Notes: generated by a model from the letters alone, not told the origin. DNA of 55,509 nucleotides from an uncultured Nitrospira sp. (GCA_902500775.1 CABVRZ010000031.1:1-55509), one strand, 5' to 3'. Numbered from the stretch's first letter, positions 43,637-53,779 are shown. A program made the numbers and translations.

Positions 43637-44665
43637 ATGAACAGAGACCGCATTGGAGTGGGATTGATCGGGGTCGGCCGGCATGGAGCTCGGTATGCTC
43701 AGCATCTTGTCCACGATCTGCCGCTGGCTTCTCTTCAAGCCGTGTGTCGACGACATCCTGAACAGGGGTTTCAGCTCCCAGGTGCCGACTCCATCAAGGT
43801 GTACGGTGAAGCCCATGCCCTCATCACCGATCCGTCGGTTGACGTGGTCGTAGTGGTGACTCCCCCGCTATACGCTCTCGAAATCTGCCGACTTGCGGTG
43901 CAAGCCCGCAAACCTCTGCTGATTGAGAAGCCTCTGGCCACAACAGCAGCCGATGCCAGGACAATGGTGGCACTGGCTCACGACGCTGGGATTCCGCTCA
44001 TGACGGCCCAGACCCTCCGATTCGACAGGACGATTCAATATATGAAGAGCCTCCGGTCCACCCTCGGTCGTTCTCAGGAACTCGACGTGGTCTTTCAGAT
44101 CGAGATACGGAAGACGGCCTCAGACCATGGTGCAGGCTATGGGAAGCGAGGGGCCTTACTGGAAATCGGTGTGCATATGCTCGATCTGGTTCGATTCCTG
44201 ACTGGTGAAGAGGCACAGGCCGTACGCTGCACGATGGATCCTATTCCACCGATTGCGCCGGAACGAATGGCCTCAGTCCACCTCACCACCACCGGGGGAA
44301 CGATCTGCCGCATAGACATCACACGGGTTGTGGGCGAACGTGCGGGACGGGCCATCTGGATCGGTTCACAGGGGCGGGTGGAGGCCGATTGGATGCGCCG
44401 GCTGATCCGCAATGAAACTGGTGCAGGAGCCAAGATCGGGGATATCGATATCCCTCAATCCCTGACCGTCCTCGACACCCTCTCAGCGTTTCTCCAGGCC
44501 GTGAGCGACGGCACACCCATGCCCATCACAGGAGAGGACGGATGCCGCGCCGTGGAAATCGCCGAAGCCTGTTACCAGTCGGCCCAGTGCGGTGGCGCTC
44601 CTATTCTTGTCGAACGTCATTCGCCCTTCGATGGACCTCAGGGCCGTGAGCCTGCCGAACGGTGA
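43637..44665 (+). CDS. Gfo/Idh/MocA-family NAD(P)-dependent oxidoreductase
   Basis: The protein has about 342 residues from the ATG at 43637. The Rossmann domain opens GVGLIGVGRHGARYAQHL. VVVVVTPPLYALEICRLAVQARKPLLIEKPLA carries the family EKP motif, with the catalytic Lys. The C-terminal alpha/beta domain has GKRGALLEIGVHMLDLVRFLTG, with the His that completes the active site. These enzymes oxidise or reduce sugars, inositols or related compounds. No neighbour points to a particular substrate. Confidence 0.85.
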   Translation: MNRDRIGVGLIGVGRHGARYAQHLVHDLPLASLQAVCRRHPEQGFQLPGADSIKVYGEAHALITDPSVDVVVVVTPPLYALEICRLAVQARKPLLIEKPLATTAADARTMVALAHDAGIPLMTAQTLRFDRTIQYMKSLRSTLGRSQELDVVFQIEIRKTASDHGAGYGKRGALLEIGVHMLDLVRFLTGEEAQAVRCTMDPIPPIAPERMASVHLTTTGGTICRIDITRVVGERAGRAIWIGSQGRVEADWMRRLIRNETGAGAKIGDIDIPQSLTVLDTLSAFLQAVSDGTPMPITGEDGCRAVEIAEACYQSAQCGGAPILVERHSPFDGPQGREPAER

Positions 44666-44766
44666 AACGTGAAGTGCCTCTCGCGAAACGTATCGCATCT
44701 CAGAATCCAGACGCTTCACACTTCACAAACGACGCTTCACGAGATACTCTTGTGTCGTCCCGTGGG

Positions 44767-45003
44767 CTAAGACTCCGCGACGATGTGGGTGTCCGTTTCT
44801 TCGATGCCGTCGATGGCATGGATTTTCGTAATCACCACGTCGGAGAGTGTTCGCTCGTCCTGAACGCTGATGAAAACAAAAATATCCGGGCGACCGAAGC
44901 AGGAGTGCGCCTGTTCCACACCCGGTATGCGCTTCAGTGCGCCGACCACGTCCTTTGTTTTCCCGGCTTTGACCTTGATGAGGATATACGCTCTCGTTGC
45001 CAT
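44767..45003 (-). CDS. Stand-alone Lrp/AsnC ligand-binding (RAM) domain protein
   Basis: The protein has 78 residues, only the effector-binding domain: MATRAYILIKVKAGKTKDVVGALKRIPGVEQAHSCFGRPDIFVFISVQDERTLSDVV. The DNA-binding helix-turn-helix of Lrp is absent. Such proteins form oligomeric rings that bind amino acids and may modulate partners. Complete and well conserved in pattern. Confidence 0.85.
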   Translation of the reverse strand: MATRAYILIKVKAGKTKDVVGALKRIPGVEQAHSCFGRPDIFVFISVQDERTLSDVVITKIHAIDGIEETDTHIVAES

Positions 45004-45142
45004 GTGACCCTCCGTTATGAAGTTGTGATATGAGTCATGGAATTGTCCGCGTTAACTTGTTGAGTCCGGATGAGTTGCACGTTCTTAAACGAAGCGAGAA
45101 CAAGAGACCAGAAACTCGAAACCAGAACCATGAAACGGCGCG

Positions 45143-45805
45143 TTAGCGCGTGGTGCCCGGCATCGTATTCCGGTACTGGGTATACACCTCAGCAAAGGCC
45201 AGCCCTTGCGCAGTGAGAGCCGATCGGCCGTCTCTTACGAGTTGCATGAAACGCCGAAAATCATCCACCGACAGATTGAACTGTCTCAGCCCCGTGGCAA
45301 GTGTCTCTCGCTCATCCGGTGAGGCGTTGACTTCGGCATCCGCGAGCGCTTCCAACATGTCAACCGTCCACCCACTCGCTCGAAACTGCCCCAGGCTGAT
45401 TGCGGCCTGTTCTCCATGCTTGTCGGTTAACGCCCGTCGGGCGAATTCCTGGATCGAGGGATCTGTTCCTTTGGCAAAGACGGATTGGATCTGGATGACG
45501 GCCTGGATGACGCGATCGGCTTCTCGCGTGCCTTCGGGCGGAAGCACGGCTGCTTGCTGAAGTGTGGCCAGCACCGCCATCGCTGATCCGATATAGGGCG
45601 ATGCGGCTTTTGCTCGTTGTGCCGGTATTGAAGAAGTTTCGCTCTGGGTACAGGACCATGCACCGTCGACCGGGAGCAAGATCAGCCACAGAGTGACCGT
45701 AAGGCTCAAGATGGGGTGAGGTTGCCAGCGGAATGATGATCGACCCGAAGGAACCACTCCCTCTGGGGATGACCAGAGGCGCATGGGAGGATTATACAGA
45801 GTCAC
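45143..45805 (-). CDS. Exported hypothetical protein
   Basis: The protein has 220 residues. A long basic N-terminus is followed by LSLTVTLWLILLPVDGAWSC, a signal peptide or possibly an odd lipobox. The rest is helical: AVLATLQQAAVLPPEGTREADRVIQAVIQIQ, FARRALTDKHGEQA, and FNLSVDDFRRFMQLVRDGRSALTAQG. I do not recognise the family. It is divergent from the yifB gene. Confidence 0.55.
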   Translation of the reverse strand: MTLYNPPMRLWSSPEGVVPSGRSSFRWQPHPILSLTVTLWLILLPVDGAWSCTQSETSSIPAQRAKAASPYIGSAMAVLATLQQAAVLPPEGTREADRVIQAVIQIQSVFAKGTDPSIQEFARRALTDKHGEQAAISLGQFRASGWTVDMLEALADAEVNASPDERETLATGLRQFNLSVDDFRRFMQLVRDGRSALTAQGLAFAEVYTQYRNTMPGTTR

Positions 45806-45919
45806 TCGCAGAGGTTCCAGCGAGGAACGGGCAGCGCCATGATCTATTGAAACCCTTAGAGAGACTCCCTATAATGAACACATTTTTCTTCGGTTCGGTC
45901 GGAGAAAGGCAGTGAGTTC

Positions 45920-47449
45920 ATGCTTGCCAGGGTCACGAGCGCGGCATTGGTTGGTCTTGATGCGCATCTGGTGGATGTCGAAGTCGATATCTCCGGCGGG
46001 CTTCCTCAGTTTTCGGTCGTCGGGTTGCCGGATGCGACGGTAAAGGAAAGTCGAGACCGTGTTCGAGCCGCGCTGAAAAACACCGGGTTTCACTTTCCCG
46101 CCAAACGCATTACGGTCAATCTTGCTCCAGCCGGGGTCAAAAAAGAAGGGTCGGGGCTCGACCTCGCGATCGCCATCGGCATTCTCGTGGCAGAAGAGGT
46201 CATCCCGCAGTCGGCGGTGGATCAGTGCGTCCTGGTCGGAGAATTGTCGTTGGACGGCCGAGTGAAGCCGATCACCGGAGCCCTGTCCTTTGCGTTGGCC
46301 TGCCGAACCGGGTACGACTTGTTGCTTCCTGCTGACAATGGGGCTGAAGCGGCATTGGTCAAGGCGGTGCGTGCCTATCCGGTCCACACCCTTCCCGAAG
46401 CGGTGGAGTTTTTGAAAGGCGGCCAGACGCTTATTCCAAGCGAATCACGACAGGATGTCTTGGGGACGGTTAGCCCGACGGATGATGAGGACTACGCCGA
46501 TGTTCGCGGACAGGACCATGCCAAGCGTGCACTCGAAGTCGCCGCAGCGGGAGGGCACAACGTGTTGATGGTCGGACCCCCGGGATCCGGCAAAACCATG
46601 TTGGCGCGCCGCTTACCGTCGATCCTACCGCTGTTGGAATTGGATGAGGCGATTGAAACGACCAGAGTGCACAGTGTGGCTGGATTGCTCACGCCGGAAC
46701 GACCGTTATTGACGGTTCGGCCATTTCGATCACCGCATCACAGTACCTCGGATGCCGGGTTGGTCGGCGGAGGCACCATCCCCAAGCCGGGAGAGGTTTC
46801 ACTGGCGCATAACGGGGTGCTGTTTTTGGACGAATCCCTTGAATTCAAACGAGGCGCGCTCGAAGGGTTGCGGCAACCGTTGGAAGATGGGTCTGTCATC
46901 CTGACGAGGGCAAGTGGGACGATCAAGTATCCGGCGCAATTTATGCTGATTGCCGCGATGAATCCCTGTCCCTGTGGTTACTATGGAGATCGGACTCGGT
47001 CCTGTATTTGCTCCGGCATACAGATTCGTCGCTATCGCGCGAAACTCTCTGGTCCCTTACTGGATCGGCTGGATATCCACCTGGATGTGCCGCCGGTGCC
47101 GGTACGAGAGCTTCGTACAGAGCTTCCTGCTTCGGAAAGCTCGTCGGCGATTCGATCACGCGTGGTGAGCGCACGCGATCGACAGCGACGGCGGTATCGA
47201 GCCGAGGGGATCTACACAAATGCGCAGTTGAAGCCGCGGCTGGTAAAACGGTATTGTGGGCTTGACCATCCGGCTCAAGAGTTGCTTGAACAGGCGATGG
47301 CACGGCTTCGGCTTTCCGCCCGGGCCCATGGGCGTATCTTGCGTGTCGCTCGGACGATCGCAGATTTGGCCGACTCGGAGAAGATCGAGGCTGTGCATAT
47401 TGCAGAGGCCATTCAGTATCGTTCCTTTGACCGTCATCCTGACGTGTGA
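45920..47449 (+). CDS. YifB/ComM-family Mg-chelatase-like AAA+ ATPase
   Basis: The protein has 509 residues, a normal length. An N-terminal Lon-protease-like domain (VTSAALVGLDAHLVDVEVDISGGLPQFSVVGLPD) precedes the Mg-chelatase AAA+ module with Walker A VGPPGSGKTML, Walker B GVLFLDESLEF and the Cys-rich NPCPCGYYGDRTRSCIC finger. ComM-type proteins are hexameric helicases that help integrate DNA during natural transformation (family knowledge). The downstream small membrane gene is only 7 bases away. Confidence 0.9.
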   Translation: MLARVTSAALVGLDAHLVDVEVDISGGLPQFSVVGLPDATVKESRDRVRAALKNTGFHFPAKRITVNLAPAGVKKEGSGLDLAIAIGILVAEEVIPQSAVDQCVLVGELSLDGRVKPITGALSFALACRTGYDLLLPADNGAEAALVKAVRAYPVHTLPEAVEFLKGGQTLIPSESRQDVLGTVSPTDDEDYADVRGQDHAKRALEVAAAGGHNVLMVGPPGSGKTMLARRLPSILPLLELDEAIETTRVHSVAGLLTPERPLLTVRPFRSPHHSTSDAGLVGGGTIPKPGEVSLAHNGVLFLDESLEFKRGALEGLRQPLEDGSVILTRASGTIKYPAQFMLIAAMNPCPCGYYGDRTRSCICSGIQIRRYRAKLSGPLLDRLDIHLDVPPVPVRELRTELPASESSSAIRSRVVSARDRQRRRYRAEGIYTNAQLKPRLVKRYCGLDHPAQELLEQAMARLRLSARAHGRILRVARTIADLADSEKIEAVHIAEAIQYRSFDRHPDV

Positions 47450-47456
47450 GGTTTGC

Positions 47457-47669
47457 GTGGCATCGGTGAAAGTATTCGTCTGGTGGTTTCTCGTCGGGGC
47501 CACGATGGCCTTGTCGGTCATCATGGTGCAAGGTGGCATCAGAGAAGTCATGCAGGCCCAAGGGTCTGTGTGGGAACTGAAACTCGTCGAGTTGCTGACC
47601 ACGGTGATGGGCGGAGGGTTGTTGGGCGGCTGTATCGCATTGATTCTGGATCGAATTAAGAAGTCGTAG
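47457..47669 (+). CDS. Small two-helix membrane protein
   Basis: The protein has 70 residues from the GTG at 47457, with GAGG 5 bases ahead. Two hydrophobic helices (VFVWWFLVGATMALSVIMV and LLTTVMGGGLLGGCIALIL) end in a basic tail DRIKKS. It follows yifB in the same transcript. Function unknown. Confidence 0.6.
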   Translation: MASVKVFVWWFLVGATMALSVIMVQGGIREVMQAQGSVWELKLVELLTTVMGGGLLGGCIALILDRIKKS

Positions 47670-47684
47670 GCGTGCCTAGGTTTT

Positions 47685-47700
47685 CGTGTGATTCTACACG
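47685..47700 (+). terminator. Hairpin after the yifB unit
   Basis: CGTGT and ACACG pair around a 6-base loop, 15 bases after the last stop codon. The stem is short; a weak terminator candidate. Confidence 0.35.
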
Positions 47701-47862
47701 TCTCATATTTATCAACATATCTTTAACCTCTCCCGGTAGTTGCGCTCAATACTCAGGACTGCTTCCCTTTTAGGGGAGCGTGATTTCTCGTACATAAACA
47801 GGTAAGCTTCAGCGATTTCTTTCCTGCTTCGAGAGCGGGGCTCACCATGTTGTCTTGGCGAT

Positions 47863-50253
47863 ATGAGCTATAACGAAGCTGAAACCCGCTTCTATTTGAT
47901 CGATCCGGTGCTTCGTGAAAAAGGGTACAACGAGCACTGGAAGCTCAAGCTCGAAACTCCCGCCCCAGTGGAACCCACTGGAGCCAAAGGTCGCCGCCGT
48001 CCAGGATCAGGTCGCACTGACTATCTGCTCTGCGTCCAAATCGGCAACATGCCGAAACTGCTTCCCATTGCGGTGATTGAAGCCAAAGCTGAAACCGAAG
48101 ACCCTCTCAAGGGTATGCAGCAGGCCAAGGAGTATGCTGACTGCAAACGGTTTCAGGTCCATTATGTGTTTGCCACCAATGGGCATCGGTATGGGGAATT
48201 CGACAAAACGAATCAGATGCCAAACGGACCGTTTCCCTTTCAGGATTTTCTGACTCATGACGAGCTAACGAGACGATATGCCAAGGACAGCGGCATCGTT
48301 CTGACGACTCCGCAAGCCTCCATCCTGTTCATGCCTGACAGCGCGGCCTTCCCGAAGACACGCTATTACCAGGATGCTGCCATCCGGGCAGCCTTTGAGA
48401 AGATTCTTCAATGCGAGCAAGGCGGAAAGCTGGTTCGTGTCCTACTCAGCTTAGCCACCGGGTCTGGCAAAACTGTGATTGCCGCCAACCTCCTATGGCG
48501 GATGCACGAAGCCGGTCGGCTGAACAAACCTGCGCTCTTTCTCTGTGATCGCGACGAATTGCGGGAGCAGGCCTATGACAAGCTGGCCAAAGCCTTTCCC
48601 AAGGGAAGTGTGCGCATCGTTGGGACCGAACGCGGAAAGAACGCAGCAAAGAATGCCAAGGTGCACATCGCCACCTACCAGACGCTCGGGCTGGAAGATA
48701 CGGATCATCAGTACGCGAGTTTTCTCACCGAGCATTATCCGCCGGACAGCTTCTCGGTCATCGTGATCGATGAATGTCACCGGTCAGCTTGGGGGCAGTG
48801 GTCCGAAGTTCTCAGGAGGAATCCGAGCGCCATTCATGTTGGCCTCACGGCTACTCCTCGCAAATTGCATGAATCTCAACAGCGAACACAGGAAGATGTT
48901 GAGATCACTTCGAATAATCTCCAGTACTTCGGCGAACCGGTCTATGAGTACACGCTGATTGAAGCGCAAGAAGATGGCTACCTGGCTGCCTGTGAGATTG
49001 TACGGCTAAAACCCTCCATCGACTGGAAGACCTTTACTCGCGAAGAAGTATTGGCGGCCAAACCCAAGGACGCCCGCACTGGCTTACCGGTAAGAGAAGA
49101 GGACTTGAGTGAGAAGTACAGCGCCAAGGCATTCGATAGCTCTCTCATTCTTCCAAGACGAATTACGACGATGTGCGAGGATTTGTTCCAGCGTTTGTGC
49201 GACCATGGGGGGGCTGAACAAAAGGTCATCATCTTCTGTACCCGCGATCTTCATGCCGATCGAGTGCAAATGCAGATGCAGCGGCTCTACTCGATGTGGT
49301 GCAAGGAGCGAGGCGTCACCCCCAAAGAACATTACGCCTTCAAATGCACCGCTGAAGGCGGCTCAGACCTCATCGAGCAAATGCGCGGCTCCGGCGAACG
49401 CTGCTTCATCGCCTGCACCGTGGACCTCTTGGCAACCGGCGTGGATATCGAGCGGCTGAATGCGGTGGTGTTCTTCCGTTACCTGGAATCACCCATCACC
49501 TTCTATCAGATGGTCGGGCGCGGTACCCGCATCCATGAAGAGACGCAGAAGTATAAGTTTTGGCTCTACGACTACACCGGTGTCACCGATTTGTTCGGCA
49601 CAGCCTTCATCAGTCAGCCGCCGAAGCCGCGTGTAAAGAAATCAGGAGGCGAGGATGAAGGCGGGGGAGAGGAAGAGCCACTCCCGCTGCCGGAAATTCG
49701 CGGCGGCCAAGCAGTCAGCATCACACCGCAAGGGCGCTACATTCTCCAGCGACGAGACGGGCGTGACGTGCCGATTCCCATCGACGAGTATCGGCGAGAG
49801 ATGATCGCGCGGGTGTTACGCGAGGCCGCGACCATTCAAGATTTTCGAAGTCTATGGGTCGAGACACAGAAACGCCGTGCTCTCATCAACCATCTGTTAG
49901 GTGAACAATACTCGCCTGATACTGTACGAGAATTGATGGAGATGGTCGAGTGCGACCATTTTGATCTCTTTGCCCATTTCGGGTACCGGGAGAGAGCGTT
50001 GAAACGCCGCGAACGTGAATCAGCCTATCTGCTACACGAAGCGCCGTGGTTCACCTCCATGGATAGCCGAGCTGCTATCGTCCTACGCGGCATCGGCCAT
50101 CAATTCGGCGCGGGCGGGACCGACGCGTTGGAGTCGGAGTTGTTATGGGACGTGCCGGAGATCAAACAAGCAGGTGGACTCACGGCGCTGCGGGCCCTAG
50201 GAAAACCAGCCGATGTGATGCGCGAAGCCAAGACGAGGTTGTTTGGGTCTTGA
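47863..50253 (+). CDS. hsdR: Type I restriction enzyme, R subunit (EcoEI-like)
   Basis: The protein has 796 residues, close to the EcoEI (type IB) R subunit and shorter than EcoKI. The N-terminal PD-(D/E)xK nuclease is seen as GRTDYLLC and AVIEAKAE. The superfamily 2 translocase follows with LATGSGKTV (Walker A), VIDECHRS (DECH box), HVGLTATP and GRGTRIHE (motif VI). An acidic Gly/Glu-rich linker near residue 600 separates the C-terminal domain that joins HsdM/HsdS. It cuts DNA far from its recognition site when methylation is missing. The order is hsdR, hsdS, hsdM, all on one strand. Confidence 0.93.
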   Translation: MSYNEAETRFYLIDPVLREKGYNEHWKLKLETPAPVEPTGAKGRRRPGSGRTDYLLCVQIGNMPKLLPIAVIEAKAETEDPLKGMQQAKEYADCKRFQVHYVFATNGHRYGEFDKTNQMPNGPFPFQDFLTHDELTRRYAKDSGIVLTTPQASILFMPDSAAFPKTRYYQDAAIRAAFEKILQCEQGGKLVRVLLSLATGSGKTVIAANLLWRMHEAGRLNKPALFLCDRDELREQAYDKLAKAFPKGSVRIVGTERGKNAAKNAKVHIATYQTLGLEDTDHQYASFLTEHYPPDSFSVIVIDECHRSAWGQWSEVLRRNPSAIHVGLTATPRKLHESQQRTQEDVEITSNNLQYFGEPVYEYTLIEAQEDGYLAACEIVRLKPSIDWKTFTREEVLAAKPKDARTGLPVREEDLSEKYSAKAFDSSLILPRRITTMCEDLFQRLCDHGGAEQKVIIFCTRDLHADRVQMQMQRLYSMWCKERGVTPKEHYAFKCTAEGGSDLIEQMRGSGERCFIACTVDLLATGVDIERLNAVVFFRYLESPITFYQMVGRGTRIHEETQKYKFWLYDYTGVTDLFGTAFISQPPKPRVKKSGGEDEGGGEEEPLPLPEIRGGQAVSITPQGRYILQRRDGRDVPIPIDEYRREMIARVLREAATIQDFRSLWVETQKRRALINHLLGEQYSPDTVRELMEMVECDHFDLFAHFGYRERALKRRERESAYLLHEAPWFTSMDSRAAIVLRGIGHQFGAGGTDALESELLWDVPEIKQAGGLTALRALGKPADVMREAKTRLFGS

Positions 50254-50258
50254 GAGAT

Positions 50259-51443
50259 ATGCGCAAATTTGGCGAATGGGTTCACTCCTACCGAAATGGT
50301 TTTGGCCGCCGTCCTGCATTTGGTGAAGTTGGGCCAATAGTATTGAGAATAGCAGATGTCTCAAGCGGCGTAATTGATCTAAAGGAACCTCGCCGAGGCA
50401 GAGTTTCAGAAAAGGAAGCTGCTATCTATAAGCTTGAACCGGGGGATCTGTTGTTCATAAGGGTAAACGGTGCTCGGGATATTGTGGGACGGTGCTGTGT
50501 AGTTGGCGAGGACGTGCCAGACGATACCATATTTAACGACCACCTGATTCGCGTTCGCTTGAAATCAGGCCTTGATCCTCAGTTTGCGAAGTTATGTGTA
50601 TCATTGCCAGTTGTGCGATCAATCATAGAAGAAGCAGCCTCTACGTCCGCCGGGCAATTGACTATCAATCAAGATATTCTCCATTCGATTGAAATCCCTG
50701 ATGTGTCACTGGATGATCAACGTCGTATCGCCGTTCAGCTCAAGACGCAACTGGCCGCCGTCGAGCAAGCGCGGCAGGCCGCGGAGGTACAGCTGAATGA
50801 CGCACAACAGCTCGTTCCAGGCATTCTTGGAGTAGCGTTCTTGGAGATCACGGAAGGTAGCTTTGTAAAACTGGGTGATATCGCCAGCATCCAGCTTGGC
50901 AAAATGCTTTCGCCGAAATCAAAAACCGGAAAACAGTCATTTGCCTATTTGCGAAACACAAATGTGCAGTGGGGTAGGTTTGATCTTCGTGATCTTGCGG
51001 TTATGGATTTTTCTGACCGCGAGCGAGTGAAGTTCGAACTTCAGGCAGGCGACCTGATTGTATGTGAAGGAGGCGAACCAGGACGCTGTGCAGTGTGGAA
51101 TGCCGAACGAACTGACTGTTACTACCAGAAAGCCTTGCATCGAGTTCGCCCTCATAGAGGGACGGCAGATTCTGAGTTTCTAAGTTATTGGATTAGACAG
51201 CAGGCATATGTCGGTTCCTTTGAAGAGCAAAATGCCAAGACCACCATTGCACATCTACCTCTTGTGAGACTTGAACAATTGCCGATTCCACAAATTCCAA
51301 TAGAGAAGCAACGGCGCGTCGCAGAAGGTCTCAACAGTAGTCTGGCTGCAGTTGATGAAGTAGTGCGAGCTGCACAAGCTCAACTCGCAGAGATTCGGCA
51401 AGTCCCTTCTCGCCTACTCGCACAGGCCTTTGGAGAAAGCTGA
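50259..51443 (+). CDS. hsdS: Type I restriction-modification specificity subunit S
   Basis: The protein has about 394 residues from the ATG at 50259, 5 bases after hsdR; a longer in-frame reading overlaps hsdR and is unlikely. There are two target-recognition domains, each followed by a conserved helical spacer. The first spacer is LKTQLAAVEQARQAAEVQLNDAQQL and the second LNSSLAAVDEVVRAAQAQLAEIRQVPSRLLAQAF. Each target domain reads half of a bipartite site; the site itself cannot be predicted here. The target domains are more AT-rich in codons than the spacers, as is usual for exchangeable parts. Confidence 0.9.
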   Translation: MRKFGEWVHSYRNGFGRRPAFGEVGPIVLRIADVSSGVIDLKEPRRGRVSEKEAAIYKLEPGDLLFIRVNGARDIVGRCCVVGEDVPDDTIFNDHLIRVRLKSGLDPQFAKLCVSLPVVRSIIEEAASTSAGQLTINQDILHSIEIPDVSLDDQRRIAVQLKTQLAAVEQARQAAEVQLNDAQQLVPGILGVAFLEITEGSFVKLGDIASIQLGKMLSPKSKTGKQSFAYLRNTNVQWGRFDLRDLAVMDFSDRERVKFELQAGDLIVCEGGEPGRCAVWNAERTDCYYQKALHRVRPHRGTADSEFLSYWIRQQAYVGSFEEQNAKTTIAHLPLVRLEQLPIPQIPIEKQRRVAEGLNSSLAAVDEVVRAAQAQLAEIRQVPSRLLAQAFGES

Positions 51444-51445
51444 CG

Positions 51446-53386
51446 ATGCCGAGCACTAACAAAGAAAAGAACTCGACTAACTCCAATCCTCATAGAGCCA
51501 TCGCCTCCACGCAATCCCTCTCCGCCTTCGTAAAGTCGATCTGTGACATCATGCGCCGGTCGAACTGCGCGAGCGCTCTGCAATATGTGCCGGAGCTGAC
51601 GTGGATTCTGTTTCTGCGTATTCTGGATGCTCAGGAAACCAAGGCCCGTGAGGCGGCGGAGGCGGTAGGCAAACCCTTTTCACCCGCACTGCGCGAACCC
51701 TATCGCTGGCAGGATTGGGCTGCGCCCTACAATGAAAAGAATGACGCACTGACTTCGGAGAGGAAACCAGTCGGCTGGAAACGCAAGGAATTAACGGGAA
51801 AGATCGGCGATCTGTTCACCTTCGTCAACAAAGAGCTACTGCCGTACCTTCATGCTCTCGATGTGTTGGCGGACGGCAGGCAGAACGAAGCCGCCACGCC
51901 GAAGCAGCGGGTAATCGGTCGCATCATGACGGCGGTGGAGAAGGTCCGGGTGGATTCGGAAACAAACCTCTGCGACATCCTTGACCGAGTCAACGAAATC
52001 AGCATCGATCATATCGATGACCGGCACTTCTTCACGCTCTCGCAGGTCTACGAAGATCTCCTCTTGAAGATGGGGGAGAAGAACTCGGACGGTGGTCAGT
52101 TCTTCACGCCGCGCGAAGTAATCCGGGCCATGGTACGGGTGATCGACCCGCAACCCGGCGAAACCATCTACGATCCGGGCTGTGGCACCGGCGGTTTTCT
52201 GGCTCAGTCTTACGAACTTCTGGAGAAGAAATTGGGCGTTACTGTTCCAAGTACCGAACTGGAGCGGTTGAAGCATGACACCTTCTACGGTCGCGAGAAG
52301 GAGAACTTAGTCTTTCCTATCGCGCTGGCCAATTTGGTCTTGCATGGGATCGATCAGCCGAATCTCTGGCACGGCAATACGCTGTCCAACACACCGACCT
52401 ATGCCGGGCTCTTCCACAGTGCGCCTGAAACATTTGATGTGGTGCTGACCAATCCGCCCTTCGGCGGAAAGGAAGGCAGAGACGCCCAAAAGAACTTCAG
52501 CTTTGAGACCAGCTCAACGCAAGTCCTATTCCTGCAACACATCCTTTCCAGGCTCAGGCCGCCGCTGAACGACAAACCCGGCGGTCGTTGCGGCGTGGTG
52601 TTAGACGAAGGCTTGCTGTTTCGCACGAATGAGAGCGCTTTCGTCGAAACGAAGCGCAAGTTGCTTGATGAATGTGACCTCTGGTGCATCGTCAGCCTTC
52701 CCGGCGGCGTGTTCTCAACGGCCGGCGCCGGTGTAAAGACCAACCTCCTTTTCTTCACCAAGGGAAAGAGGACAGAGCGAATCTGGTACTACGATCTCTC
52801 GCATGTGAAGGTCGGGAAGAAAACACCAATGACGCTGGCCCACTTCGGGTGGGGGCAAAACGGCGATCTGCTCTATGACCCTGCACTCCCTGCCACACTC
52901 GTCGGTGATTGGCCCAAGCAGGATAGCCACAAGGACAAACCTTTCCCAACGTTCGCCCGGCTGATTTCCCAACGTGGCACCTCTGAGGCCGAGAGCGACT
53001 TTTCTTGGACGGTTGATTTCCTGGCCCGTCGCGCGAAAGCTCGTGACGACATGGCACCCCATCTGGCCGAAGTTGAGAAACGGATCAATGAAGCTGTGGC
53101 ATTGAAGGATAAGATCACCACGCTCAAACGAGCCAAAGCCTCCGAAGCCAACATTGAATCTTGCCGTGCAGAACTCGCGCTGGTCGAGAAAGCCCAACGC
53201 GAGGCGAAAGCCAAGGCCGACGCCATCGATGCAGCTACATTCGACCTCAAAGCCGTGAACCCCAGAGCCCGTGTGATCCGTGATACGCGTTCCGTCGGGG
53301 AAGTTTTAGAATCAATTGAGCAGCATGGAAAAACGGTACAAGAAGCTCTTGCTACGCTTCGGAAACAACTAGATGACAGGGTGTGA
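51446..53386 (+). CDS. hsdM: Type I restriction-modification DNA methyltransferase subunit M
   Basis: The protein has 646 residues. The N-terminal helical domain is followed by the SAM site DPGCGTGGFL (motif I) and the catalytic NPPFGG (motif IV, adenine N6 methylation). TPREVIRAMV lies just ahead of motif I. The C-terminal 130 residues are a charged coiled-coil (EVEKRINEAVALKDKITTLKRAKASEANIES and so on), longer than in EcoKI-type HsdM, which probably wraps HsdS. The gene is 2 bases after hsdS. Confidence 0.93.
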   Translation: MPSTNKEKNSTNSNPHRAIASTQSLSAFVKSICDIMRRSNCASALQYVPELTWILFLRILDAQETKAREAAEAVGKPFSPALREPYRWQDWAAPYNEKNDALTSERKPVGWKRKELTGKIGDLFTFVNKELLPYLHALDVLADGRQNEAATPKQRVIGRIMTAVEKVRVDSETNLCDILDRVNEISIDHIDDRHFFTLSQVYEDLLLKMGEKNSDGGQFFTPREVIRAMVRVIDPQPGETIYDPGCGTGGFLAQSYELLEKKLGVTVPSTELERLKHDTFYGREKENLVFPIALANLVLHGIDQPNLWHGNTLSNTPTYAGLFHSAPETFDVVLTNPPFGGKEGRDAQKNFSFETSSTQVLFLQHILSRLRPPLNDKPGGRCGVVLDEGLLFRTNESAFVETKRKLLDECDLWCIVSLPGGVFSTAGAGVKTNLLFFTKGKRTERIWYYDLSHVKVGKKTPMTLAHFGWGQNGDLLYDPALPATLVGDWPKQDSHKDKPFPTFARLISQRGTSEAESDFSWTVDFLARRAKARDDMAPHLAEVEKRINEAVALKDKITTLKRAKASEANIESCRAELALVEKAQREAKAKADAIDAATFDLKAVNPRARVIRDTRSVGEVLESIEQHGKTVQEALATLRKQLDDRV

Positions 53387-53476
53387 GTTTAGAGCCGAGC
53401 CGCAGGTGAGTACTTTACCGTCTATGTATGTGCAGGAATTGTTTTCTCCAATTCGTGAATCAGAAGCTGGAATGGT

Positions 53477-53779
53477 ATGATTGATCGCATTCTCGCTAAG
53501 AGTGGCACCCCTATACGGCTCACGGATGAGCGATGGACGCATATCACGGAGGAGCATGGTGAGCTTGTGGGGTTGCAGGCAAACGTGGTGAAGACCGTGT
53601 CGCATCCTGACCGTGTCTTGCTGGGAGGCGATGGAGAATTACTAGCTGTGCGTGAAATCGAAGTAGGGAAGTATCTCGTGGTGGTCTATCGTGAACAAGA
53701 CAACGACGGCTTTATCATTACGGCGTTTCTGACCCGCCGCATTCGATCTTTGGAAAAGAGGAGGCAGGTATGGCCATAG
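53477..53779 (+). CDS. Small nuclease-like (putative toxin) protein
   Basis: The protein has 100 residues: RLTDERWTHITEEHGEL with a WxHI motif, then VVKTVSHPDRVLLGGDGELLAVREI, then LVVVYREQDNDGFIITAFLTRRIRSLEKR. The pattern of WxHI, HPD and an ITAFxTRR strand is found in small RNase-like toxins of the BrnT/PBECR type. The stop overlaps the next gene by 10 bases, a toxin-antitoxin-like arrangement. I cannot name the family with certainty. Confidence 0.6.
   Translation: MIDRILAKSGTPIRLTDERWTHITEEHGELVGLQANVVKTVSHPDRVLLGGDGELLAVREIEVGKYLVVVYREQDNDGFIITAFLTRRIRSLEKRRQVWP

Noticed and set aside
44661..44730. GTGAAGTG and CACTTCAC inverted repeat after the Gfo/Idh/MocA gene
   Set aside because: The arms are 42 bases apart with no T-run, and the region is low-complexity sequence of GTGAAAC/GCTTCAC type; too weak to call a terminator.
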